From Anthoceros angustus (taxonomy: Eukaryota > Streptophyta > Anthocerotopsida > Anthocerotales > Anthocerotaceae), in the NCBI GenBank assembly GCA_010909165.1, contig MU008176.1, positions 674,856 to 738,855 of the forward strand: DNA of 64,000 bases, given 5' to 3'. Positions 23,771 through 34,080 of this stretch are shown in pieces. The notes beneath the pieces were generated by a model. The model was not told where the DNA came from. It was given only the letters and a program-made list of their open reading frames with translations, and did not search any database. The number at the start of each line of letters is the position of its first letter. Positions within the stretch are counted from its first letter, which is position 1. A program made the translations under genes and the position numbers.

Positions 23771-26410
23771 CATGTTGTTGGGGAGCGGGAGAGGAGGAAC
23801 AAAGGCGGGTCGGCGGTTGCAAAGGCAAGCACAACCAAAGCAACGGCGGGCGGTGTGGAGAAGCGTGGTATATCCAGCCGACGCGGAGTTCCAGACTCCA
23901 AACCCATCCCCTACACGTATGTGGAGGCAGTGCACTCACAAGGCACACCGGCTTGAGGACACGGTGCTTCAGCAAGATTGGATTTTGACACATCAAGAGC
24001 CGGATGAAGACAATGTAGTGTGGACTCCTATGTCAAGCTATGGATTTTTGGGTATAACGGCGCAAACCAAAGAGCAAGAGCGGTGGGTTTTGTGGGCAAC
24101 TATGGATGCGGGAGGAGATCCTCAAGTCCGACTTCTTTGCACATCACGGCCGTATGAATTTGAGGCACCGCCACAGCAGATGATTACATGTCTTTGTGTT
24201 GAAACTAGCATGCTTGCGAGAAGAAGTGTGAGCCAAAACAAGCTGTTATACTTTCCGGGAGGCTTTGCGAGGGGCCAGAATGTAAGGATACATTTTCATG
24301 TGGTTGCGAATGTTTGCGTGCACAGTGGCGATAGCCACATTCTAATATCGTGGATGTTTGTTTGCTCGATGCGAAATCTTTCTCTGAGATGTTTGTGTGA
24401 AGCCATCACGAACTCAATTGTGAGTCACCGAAGGAAATGTCATGGAGAACACGCTGTGACTTCCACTTTGCTTTGGATTTTGAGGATGACGAGGTGGAGT
24501 TCGGTCCTTCCGATGAGGAGGATGGGCCTATCCCGAAATCCTCGGTCACTCGATGTGGAGGCATCCAAGAGGAGGAGGACCGCGAGAAGGGCGAGGAGGA
24601 GAGGGAAAGTATTCGAGCCATGCTATATGTTACGAGCAAATTGGGGAGAGGAGGAACAAAGGCGGTGTCGGGCGGTTGCAAAGGCAAGCACAACCAAAGC
24701 AACGGCGGGCGGTGTGGAGAAGCGTGGTATATCCAGAGCATTCCCAAGGACGCCGGCCGGTGTTCAGACCCAAACCCATCCCCTACACGTATGTGGAGGC
24801 ATCCAAGAGGAGGAGCATCTTGTTGGGGAGCGGGAGGCACACAAACGCTTGGACACGGTGCTTCAGCAAGATTGGATTTTGACACATCAAGAGCCGGATG
24901 AAGACAATGTAGTGTGGACTCCTATGTCAAGCTATGGATTTTTGGGTATAAACCAAAGAGCAAGAGCGGTGGGTTTTGTGGGCAACTATGGATGCGAGCC
25001 AGGAGATCCTCAAGTCCGACTTCTTTGCACATCACGGCCGTATGAATTTGAGGCACGCCGCTCCACGTGATGATTACATGTCTTTGTGTTGAAACTAGCA
25101 TGCTTGCATGTAAAGAAGTGTGAGCCAAAACAAGCTGTTATACTTTCCGGGAGGCTTTGCGAGGGGCCAGAATGTAAGGATACATTTTCATGTGGTTGCG
25201 AATGTTTGCGTGCCTGGTGGCAATAGCCACATTCTAATATCGTGGATGTTTGTTTTGCTCAGACTGCGAAATCTTTCTACAGATGTTTGTGTGAAGCCAT
25301 CACGAACTCAATTGTGAGTCACCGAAGGGAAATGTCGTTGCGGAGAACACGTCAGGGACTTCCAGACTTTGCTTTGGATTTTGAGGATGACGAGGTGGAG
25401 TTTGGTCCTTCCGATGAGGAGGATGGGCCTATCCCCGAAATCCTCGGTCACTCTGATGTGGAGGCATCCAAGAGGAGGAGGACCGCGAGAAGGGCGAGGA
25501 GGAGAGGGAAAGTATTCGAGCCATGCTATATGTTACGAGCAAATTGGGGAGAGGAGGAACAAAGGCGGTGTGGAGAAGCGTGGTATTGCAAAGGCAAGCA
25601 CAACCAAAGCAACGGCGGGCGGTGTGGAGAAGCGTGGTATATCCAGGCGGCCGGTGTTCAGACCCAAACCCATCCCCTACACGTATGTGGAGGCAGTGCG
25701 CTCGGAGGCACACAAACCCGGCTTGACACGGTGCTTCAGCAAGATTGGATTTGACACATCAAGAGCCGGATGAAGACAATGTAGTGTGGACTCCTATGTC
25801 AAGCTATGGATTTTTGGGTATAGATGCTCGCAAACCAAAGAGCAAGAGCGGTGGGTTTTGTGGGCAACTATGGATGCGAGCCAGGAGATCCTCAAGTCCG
25901 ACTTCTTTGCACATCACGGCCGTATGAATTTGAGGCACCGCCACAGCAGATGATTACATGTCTTTGTGTTGAAACTAGCATGCTTGCATGTAAAGAAGTG
26001 TGAGCCAAAACAAGCTGTTATACTTTCCGGGAGGCTTTGCGAGGGGCCAGAATGTAAGGATACATTTTCATGTGGTTGCGAATGTTTATGCGTGGCGGTA
26101 CATTCTAATATCGTGGATGTTTGTTTGCTCGATGCGAAATCTTTCTCTGAGATGTTTGTGTGAAGCCATCACGAACTCAATTGTGAGTCACCGAAGGAAA
26201 TGTCATGGAGAACACGTGGACTTCCACTTTGCTTTGGATTTTGAGGATGACGAGGTGGAGTTCGGTCCTTCCGATGAGGAGGATGGGCCTATCCCCGAAA
26301 TCCTCGGTCACTCTGATGTGGAGGCATCCGAAGAGGAGGAGGACCGCGAGAAGGGCGAGGAGGAGAGGGGAAAGTATTCAGGCCATGCTATATGTTACGA
26401 GCAAATTGGG
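23771..26410. repeat. Three tandem ~0.88-kb units, unrecognised transposon ORF fragments
   Basis: The word GATGATTACATGTCTTTGTG occurs at 24,179, about 25,069 and 25,949 (spacings about 890 and 880 bp). Plus-strand frames in each unit encode, in order, QEPDEDNVVWTPMSSYGFLG, a cysteine-rich run (LCEGPECKDTFSCGCECL) and an acidic-then-basic stretch (DFEDDEVEFGPSDEEDGP then SKRRRTARRARRRGK). The frame joining them differs in each unit. The longest frame (23,436-25,070) runs across unit boundaries and is not a real gene. The cysteine run and the acidic/basic tail look like remains of a transposon-encoded DNA-binding protein, but I cannot name the family. Confidence 0.6.
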
Positions 26411-26990
26411 GCAGAGGAAGAAGGCGGATTACGGCAGCCCCTCCAGAGCATTCCCAAGGACGTCGGCACCCGAGCACCATGGGCGGAGTCCCCATTCCCG
26501 CCAGTAGATTTGACAACAGAGTCGGGAACCCCAAGCCTCCATCCGGAAGAAGGGCGGATTACGCAGCCTCCAGAGCATTCCCAAGGACGCCGCACCGAGC
26601 ACCATGGGCGAGTCCCCATTCCCGCCAGAGATTTGACAACAGAGCCTGAACCCCAAGCCTCCATCCAAGAAAAGAGAAGACTGGGACGGACAATATTCGC
26701 GGCAGATGAGTGCGGATGTCGGCGGGGTGGGCGCCGCATGCCGCGCCCGTGATGTCTTTGATGGTGAGGTTGGGCGCCGCATGCCGCGCCCGTGAAGGTC
26801 CCAAGGTGATGAGGAGGGCGCCGCATGCCGGGCGCCGCATGCCGCGCCCGTGATGGTGAGGTTGGGCGCCGCATGCCGCGCCCGTGAAGGTCCCAAGGTG
26901 ATGAGGAGGCGCGGCATGCCGCGCCCGTGAAGGTCCCAAGGTGATGAGGAGGAAGCGGTGAAGTGGCAAAGCTTGCCTCCAGAGCATTCC
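26411..26990. repeat. Palindrome array with GGCGCCGCATGCCGCGCC word
   Basis: First, two copies of a unit containing CAGAGCATTCCCAAGGACG (about 26,445 and 26,570). Then, from about 26,725 to 26,930, the word GGCGCCGCATGCCGCGCC (the last copy lacks its first bases) alternates with the anchors GTGAAGGTCCCAAGGTGATG and GTGATGGTGAGGTTG. At least five copies of the GC word are visible. Confidence 0.75.
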
Positions 26991-27590
26991 CAAGAAAAGA
27001 GAAGAAGAAATTGGGAATCGAGCAGGAGGCGGAAGTTTCGTAGGTGCATACGATGGCAGTAGGAAGTGCCTTACATGGAGGCGAGAAAAGCATAAGCGAG
27101 CATACCAAATCTCCTCCATGCGGCACAATCTTGTAGGGGCATAACCTCACAGTGATGCGTCACAATAAGGTGATAGGTGGGGACAGTGGGGGCCATGGCT
27201 GGAAGCCGTTGGCTATTGGTGACGTGGGAAGGACAAACCGCAAGCCGGCATGCTATAAAGTAGGGGTAGAAAGAGCCGTCGCTATTTACACGTATAGTAA
27301 ATACATAGTACCGTACCATGAATATGTACAGACCAGTGTACGTATGGAATACGCATAGTATACAAACTTATTTTATATGGAATTGAATACGCCCGTATAG
27401 CACTTAGAATAATATATTACATTTATCGCCGTAGACTACATGCATATAGTATAAGGATGTATTCGTACAGGTATTTATATATGGTCGTATTGAAGGGCGT
27501 ATTGGCGGTAACTACCAAGTAAAACGTGGTATTGCAAAGGGCAAAAGTAAGAGGGGAATAGTGGATGGGGAGGAGGTTCGGTACCAAGCC
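26991..27590. other. No gene seen
   Basis: Low-GC stretch with no recognisable gene. About 27,285-27,480 is rich in TATAGTA/CGTATA words. Confidence 0.4.
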
Positions 27591-27850
27591 TCCAAAAGTG
27601 TTACAAGACCTCTCTTGTAACACTTTAGATGTTGCAATCATGTTGCAATTTTGAGAGAGGGCAAAACCACCTCTCTCTTCATCTTAACATAATTGCAACA
27701 CCATTGCAACATGATTGCAACAACAGCCGTGATATGGTTTCCAAGCCAAAGTGTAACAAGGGGCCCAATAAGTGTTACATGACCCCAAAATTGCAACATG
27801 AGTGTTACATCCAGGGGTCCAAATCTTAACATAAAGTGTAACATAGGGTG
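27591..27850. repeat. Cluster of TTGCAACA / TGTTACA words
   Basis: Roughly a dozen copies of GTTGCAA/TTGCAAC and TGTTACA/TGTAACA, in both orientations, occur between 27,598 and 27,845. Examples are CTTGTAACACTTTAG, GTTGCAATCATGTTGCAATT and AGTGTTACATGACC. The two orientations allow many alternative small hairpins. No coding potential. Confidence 0.6.
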
Positions 27851-28700
27851 CCCTTTTCTAAGTAGGGTGTGGAGGTGATATTGCGTGCAGTGGACACCTC
27901 CCAGTTTTTGCTGTACACGGGGTGTAGGGTGTGCGGAACCATGTGATTACTTAACACCGCCGCAAGTGTGATGGATGGAGAGGGAAGGAGCTGAGGCATG
28001 GTGGTGCGCGTGCTCACCGATGGCAAAAGTGACGGTGGGCAAAACATGATAATTTTTAAGGGGTGAATAATCTCAAGGGGTTTTCCATAATAATCTCAAG
28101 GGGTTTTGATGGGCCCTAAAGCAGTTTTGAAGGCATTGCGAAAAACAATTCAAAAAAGGTGTCACCAAGAAAGTTACTACTTTCCATCCAAAGAATGTTT
28201 GTGTCGAATGGTGGTCACAAACTCGAACCTACGGAATAATGCAAAGTAGGAACGGTGAGGAAGGCCGTTCACGCGGAAGGACAAACCGCAAAGCTTATCC
28301 CTTATCGCTTTTGGGAGGCAAATGTGGTTTTGTTATGACACCATTAAGCCACGACGTAGTATTTCCTAACACAAGAATATCAAGAACTGACTTACAACAT
28401 TAACTCGGGACCACAGGAAAACGAGATTTCGCCACTCATCCCCGTAGTTCAATCCTTCTCATCACTTGGTCCAGCTTCTCCTCCATTGTCATTATTATCT
28501 TCAGCGGCACTTTGACTCGCAGGTTGTATTAAGCCACGCAACTCGCAAAGCTTATCCCTTATCGCTTTTTGTCCAATACGAGATGTTTTAGGAGGAGTAC
28601 CCTCTACACTCGACCGACCAAATGCTGGCTCGATTTCAGATGGCATTTGCTTCTAAGGTTAGCCTTCATTCCAAGGTTGCTTCTAAGGTTACCCTACTGA
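27851..28700. other. No gene seen
   Basis: No recognisable gene or element. AATCTCAAGGGGTTTT occurs twice (28,067 and 28,091). GCAAAGCTTATCCCTTATCGCTTTT occurs near 28,290 and again near 28,545, so this is also old duplicated DNA. Confidence 0.4.
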
Positions 28701-28759
28701 ATTTTCGATGGAAGTGCCACGATGTGGTGCGTGGAAGGAGGCCACAATGGCACGCGGAG

Positions 28760-30090
28760 GGAGGCGCCGGCCGGCCGCGCCTCCTCGCACTCCACCCGTC
28801 GGGCATAAGGTGGTGGTGGAGGAGGCGCCGGCGGCCGGCGCCTCCCTCCACGCACCACCACCCGTCGGGCATGCCCAAGGGAGGCGCCGGCGGCGGCGCC
28901 TCCCCTATCCGCCACCACCCGTCGGGGTTCTGATGGTAGTGCGGAGGGATGGCGCGGCCGGCGCCCGCCTCCCCGCACCACCAGCCGTATGCCGATGGGT
29001 GGAGCGCGAGCGGGCGCCGGCCGGCGCCCTCCACGCACCACCCATACGTAGGCCCACCGACGGTGGAGGGCGGCGCCGGCCGGCGGCCGCCCCCAACACG
29101 CCATGCCTTGCCCACCCTACGGGTGGTGCGTGGAGGGCGCGGCCGGCCGGCGCCTCCTCCACACGCCACCCATCGGTGGGCCTACAGCGGTGAGGCGGCG
29201 CCGGCCGGCGCCTCCTTAGCACCACCAATGGTGGCGGGTGGAGCTGGGGAGGCGCCGGCCGGCGCCTCCTCCTCCCCAAAGATGCCTAGTCATGGGCGCC
29301 GGCCGGCGCCTCCCTAGCACACTCGCCATGGGCGCCGGCCGGCCGCCCCCAACACGCCCGCCCGCCATGGGCGGCCGGCCGGCCGCCTCCTTAGCACCAC
29401 CAATGGCAGGGTGGAGCTAGGGGGCGCCGGCCGGCGCCTCCTCCTCCCCAAAGATGCCTAGTCATGGGCGCCGGCCGGCGCCTCCCAGCACACCGCCATG
29501 GGCGCCGTCACGGCCGCCCCCAACACGCCCGCCTCAGCGACATGGGAGGGCGCCGCCTCCCTAGCACACCGCCATGGTGCCGGCCGGCGCCTCCCTAGCA
29601 CACCGCCATGGTGCCGGCCGGCGCCTCCCTAGCACACTCGCCATGGGCGCCGGCCGGCGCCTCCCCTTGGGCGGCCGCCTCCCGCCCCACCAACACGCCA
29701 TGCCTTGCCCATGGGCGGCCGGCCGGCGGCGCCTCCCCAAAGATGCCTAGTCATGGGCGCCGGCCGGCGCCTCCCAGCACACCGCCATGGGCGCCGTCAC
29801 GGCCGCCCCCAACACGCCCGCCTCAGCGACATGGGAGGGCGCCGCCTCCCCTAGCACACCGCCATGGTGCCGGCCGGGCCCTCCCCTAGCACACTCGCCA
29901 TGGGCGCCGGCCGGCCGCCTCCCTAGCACACTCGCCATGGGCGGCCGGCCGCCGCCCCCAACACGCCCGCCTCCCCTTGGCGCCGCCGGCCGCCCCACCA
30001 ACACGCCATGCCTTGCCCATGGGCGGCCGGCCGCGCCTCCCCTAACACCTTGCCCATGGGCGGCCGGCGGCCGGCCGCCCTCCTCATAGT
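28760..30090. repeat. GGCGCCGGCCGGCGCC palindrome-linker array
   Basis: About 1.3 kb built of the 16-bp palindrome GGCGCCGGCCGGCGCC and truncated or extended variants (GCCGGCCGGC, GGCCGGCC). These alternate with a small set of non-palindromic anchors: CCTAGCACACCGCCATGG, CCCAACACGCCCGCC, AAGATGCCTAGTCATGGG and CACCAACACGCCATGCCTTG. Anchors recur in different orders, and one composite block of about 130 bp occurs twice (about 29,447 and 29,742). The array has no stops in several frames, so it gives proline/alanine/arginine/glycine pseudo-ORFs on both strands. It would form very stable hairpins as single-stranded DNA or RNA. Confidence 0.85.
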
Positions 30091-30239
30091 CTTTAAGAAA
30101 ATCAATATGTAGTGGCTCAATAATTTTGTAACTTGGGATTGTTGGTCTAGTGTGGGAAAAAGGTTTAATGATCCATGCAAGCATCCTTAAAATCAACAAA
30201 GTTGAGTTATTAAAAGATAAGAGATTTGAACCCGAGAAC

Positions 30240-31110
30240 CTATTCCTCGCGCCGCCGGCCGCCTCCTCCATCGCCGCCTTCCACGCCCGAGGCGAGGCCA
30301 CGGCTGCCTCCCCTTGCTTGGGAGGGCGCCGCCGCCGCCCGCCTCCCCGCCTCAGCGACATGGGAGGCGATTGCCTCCCCACGGCCGCCGCCCGCCACCG
30401 CCTCCCTAGCACACCGCCATGGCGCCGCCAAGGGAGGCAAGGTGCCCTCTTCCTCCTCCTCCCCCATGTCCCCTCTTCCTCCCGCCTCCATCACCAAGGG
30501 GAGGCACACGGCCCCCATGGCGCCGCCAAGCCCCGCCGATGCTGCCGCCAAGGGAGGCCACGGTGCCCTCCCGCCTCCTCCTCCTCCTCTGCGCCGCCTC
30601 ACCTCCTACCCATGCCGCCGCCGGGATGGCACTTGCCCGCCGCCGGCCGCCCATTTTACGCCTCCCGCCTCCCGGTAGCCTCCATCGCCCGGGAGAGTCC
30701 CCTCCCTGCGCCCGCCCCCAATCACGCCATCGCCATGGTCAAGGGGACGAGCTCCCTCGCCTCCTCCTCTGCGCCGCCGCTGCGCCCTCCGAGTGCCGCC
30801 TCCGCCGCCATGGCGGAGGGGACGGTCCCCTCCGCCATGGCGCTCTCGCCCCCACTCCCTGCCACCGCCATCGTCAGCGGCAGCATCACAGGGAGCGTGG
30901 CCTCCACCATGGCTCCCGCGTCCACGTCGCCTCTGCCCTCCCCGCTTCCCGCCACCACCGCGCTCCGCTCCTCCTCCATCGCTCTTCGCCCTTCCACGCC
31001 CGAGGTGCCCTTTTTTCTTCACTCCCCCCCTTCCGCGCCCTTCTACGCTCCCTACTTTCCTATTGCGATGCACTTCCTCGCTGGCTGCCTCGGTGTCGAC
31101 GTTGGCGACT
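30240..31110. repeat. CCTCC/GCCGCC-rich strand-asymmetric tract
   Basis: Plus strand strongly enriched in C, with repeated words GCCTCC, CCGCCGCC, GCCATGGCG. The longest frame here (30,150-31,280) is 376 codons, but composition rather than selection keeps it open. It has no domain, and frames are open on both strands. A fragment (GCCGCCCATTTTACG near 30,645) recurs at about 31,181. Confidence 0.6.
30806..30842. repeat. Perfect 18-bp inverted repeat with 1-nt spacer
   Basis: The left arm CGCCATGGCGGAGGGGAC is followed by one G and then its exact reverse complement. Each arm begins or ends with the smaller palindrome CGCCATGGCG. The result is a 37-nt near-perfect palindrome inside the C-rich tract. 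Confidence 0.9.
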
Positions 31111-32690
31111 CCGCATGTCCTCGCAAGCTGGGGTTCCTAATTCGCAATGAGGTCTGCCGTTGTCTCTGCCTGCAATGGCCCGCCGCCCATTTTACGCTCC
31201 CCCGAATTTGCCTCCATGCAGTGTCTGGAAATGGCGGCTGCAGTTCTCGTGCCGCGTGCCTGCCACACTGCCGATCATGAACTCCAACTGTCCACCACCC
31301 CAGTTCGACAGCAGAACCGGGATGGCAACCAAAAAATTATGTCTCCGCGCGATTTGTCAACCCTTGAGGCCTTCCTTCTGTTCGTAGCCTTAACCGCCAA
31401 CTCCTTTTCTCTTCACATGACATTCGAGGTGGAGCGTATACTGGACCGCCCAAAACACAGCACTATTCAGAATCATTATTTGGGGTTTCCTACCAATTGC
31501 ATATCATCACTTTATCCGGGTCAGCCGTCTCGGTCCACGCAAATAGAAGCTGCGGCTGCCACCGCCACTATTACTACCATTGCGACTCATCGCACAAAGA
31601 TGGCAAGCTCATAATCGTACGTATAGCAAGCTAAAAACAACAAAGAAAAGTGTAGCTCGCTGACCTTCCCGCCGCTGCCGCATGAAGACAACGTCATTCC
31701 AACGTTTCTCCCTGCCTTCCATGGCACTCCGCCTCCTCCACCGCCTTCCGTTCCACAACGGCCTTCCCCGCTTGGGCCACCGCTCATCTTGCCCCGATTC
31801 CTTGCCCTTTGTCCCACCGGTGCTTCACCTCCTTCGGCAAAGACGGCATCATGCTACCGGACGACAACCGCCCTTCTTGCCGCCGTGTGTTGTGATCGTT
31901 AAGCTGCACCTGTAAGTCCTCCCTTCAGCCTTCCGCACCACCTCCTCGGCGTTTCCACTAGCCACTCGCGATGCAAACTCCTCCGCTCCCATTCCAAGGA
32001 GGTGCACAGCTGCGGAAAAGGCAGTTGCAACACGATAATTTTTGAAGGGGATATCGACTTCTCGTCATCACAAAGACCCCTTGTCACGAAGAACACCTTA
32101 CCTAGAACAAAGATATGTGCCCTACTTTGATAATGCACACACCCTTTCCGAGGTCATACTGATAAAAGACGACTTTCAAGTGAACACCTAGAACTGGAGC
32201 ATGAGGGTGGGGAGGGCAATCCGCCTCCTCCGCTTTTGTAGAATGTTTAGAGGCTGCCATTTTTATATGTTTATTACAACCGAAAAATTTTACTTTGAAG
32301 TGGTGGAACACAATGAAAACAATCACATTAGAGGGAGTCTCATTTTAATCGTCGTAAGAACATTGCAACAAACATCCGCTAAAGGAGGGAGTGGTCATCG
32401 GCGCCGACAATAGTCATTGAAGAGTGCGGCTGGCGACTCATCCATGCCTTGCATCGACACTGAGTCAAGAACCACCGCCATATTCCGGATGCGGTCCATA
32501 TCGTCCGCCTCAAAGTTATCGTTCTCCTCCATTTGCTCGTCTTCAATAGTATCATTCCTGGGCCCACCATCTGACGGTGTGGACTGCCACACAGCATCTA
32601 GGGTTTGCTGACCCTCATCCAAAAGGTCGCCAGTCGTAGTCTTCAACCTTCTGGCACTCAATGCAACCACTTGGGCTTTAAGGCAATGCC
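31111..32690. other. No confident gene; possible minus-strand ORF fragment
   Basis: No family is recognisable. One minus-strand frame (32,670-32,395, 91 codons) reads with normal amino-acid composition and an acidic middle (IEDEQMEENDNFEADDMDRI), ending SPAALFNDYCRRR. It could be the last part of a decayed transposon protein. A plus-strand frame at 31,147-31,614 (155 codons) has no recognisable domain. Confidence 0.35.
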
Positions 32691-32699
32691 AGCGTCCTT

Positions 32700-34080
32700 A
32701 AAATGAACAAAGTGAGTTGCCCAGAGACCGCCTCCCTTGGCCATGGCAGCGGGTGAGGGCAGAGGTGGGGGGGAGGGCAATCTGCCCTCCACCATGTCGA
32801 TGGAGGCAAGGCGGGAGGCGACGCGCCCTCAATCAAGGGGCGTTGTGGCCTCCCACAGCGGTGGGCGCTAGGGTCGGGTGGGGAGTCCGAGTCCGGGCGC
32901 AGAGGCCGCCTCGCCTCCCACAGCCATGGAGGCGGGTGAGGCACAGCCGGGGGCATTGCCCTCCCATGGTTATGGAGGAGGGGGCGACATCGGGCAGAGG
33001 CGCCTCCGCCCGACCTCCTCAGGGGGAGGTCACTTTGCCCTCCCCGCCGGCGATGGCGGGCGCAGAGGCCGCCTCTCGCGAGAGGAGGCGGGAGCTGCCA
33101 TCCGAGGAGGAAGGCAACATGGAAGAGGTCGGGGACGGCGGGGTGGAGGACGCCGACGCAGGGGCGATGGCCGCCGCCGACGAGGTCGAGGGGGGTGGAG
33201 AGGATGGCGGATGGCTCGGGCATGGCGGTGGCAGTGCCATGTCCGCCGTCGCCATGCCCGAGCCCGAGGTCGGCCATGGTGGCGGGATGGCGATGACTGC
33301 CGCCGCCGAGACCGAGGCCGACGGAGGGCCCGGCGATGGTGGGAACGAGGCGGGATGCGGAAGGCGTGGAGGCGGGGCGGCGTCGTCTTTGAGGCGGAGG
33401 CGGCCCGGCCGGGCGGGCGGGCACGCGGCAGGGAGTGGACCGAGCGCTAGTCCGGTTGAGGAAGGCGGTTTATGGGAGGAATAACCAGATCGGTGGCGGC
33501 ATCTCGGCGTGGAGGGGCGGCGTCGTCTTTGAGGCGGAGGCGGAGGCGAGCCCGAGGTCGGCCATGGTGGCGGATGGCGATCGCCAGCAGGGAGTGGGCG
33601 CTAGTCCGGTTGAGGAAGGCGGTTTATGGGAGGAATAACGTTCCATCGGTGGCGGCATCTCGGCGTGGGCGGCGGGTGAGGCGGAGGCTCGGGAGGCGGG
33701 GCTGGAGGGGGAGGCGGGGCGGCGCTACGCTGAGCTCACGGTGGAGGCCAAGATCCGGCACACCATAGGAGGAGGAGGAGGAGGAGGAGGAGGAGGAGGA
33801 GGAGGAGGAGGAGGAGGAGGAGGAGGAGGAGGAGGAGGAGGAGGAGGAGGAGGAGGAGGGGGAGCAACGGCAGCCGACGGCATGAGCGCCATGTCGGAAG
33901 AAGAAGGAGTGAGTCGCCCGACCCCAACTCCCGGAGGCGAGCACAAGGGGAGGAAGCGACCACGAGGAGTCGACAGTGTCCGAGTGGAAGAGCGGCCAAG
34001 GCGGGTGCCTCCGGCCCAATGCCCGGACGCTGTTGGAGGCGGAGGCGGAGGCTCGGGAGGCGGATGGCGATGAGCAGCGG
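32700..34080. repeat. GGAGG/GGCGG-rich strand-asymmetric tract
   Basis: Plus strand strongly enriched in G with words GGAGGC, GGCGGCG, GCCATGG: the opposite strand bias to 30,240-31,110. A unit of about 130 bp is duplicated near 33,425-33,510 and 33,590-33,660 (word GTTGAGGAAGGCGGTTTATG). Long frames on both strands are compositional. Confidence 0.65.
33768..33857 (+). repeat. (GGA)30 microsatellite
   Basis: Thirty uninterrupted GGA triplets (90 bp) followed by GGGGGA. The strand is all purine, so it could form triplex or G-rich structures. Translated frames give only polyG, polyE or polyR on plus and polyS, polyP or polyL on minus. Confidence 0.95.

Noticed and set aside
23436-25070. 544-codon open frame
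   Set aside because: It runs across the borders of tandem units, and the same unit is read in different frames at its two ends, so it is not a single protein.
28760-29320. Arginine/proline/alanine-rich frames as a protein gene
   Set aside because: The GGCGCC palindromes are open in several frames on both strands; no start, splice or domain evidence.
28760-30090. CRISPR-like regular repeat array
   Set aside because: Repeat units are perfect palindromes of varied length joined to recurring anchors rather than unique spacers, spacing is irregular, and the surrounding genes are eukaryotic.
30150-31280. 376-codon open frame on the plus strand
   Set aside because: The frame lies in a C-rich low-complexity tract where several frames on both strands are open. 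No domain and repeated short words; openness is compositional.
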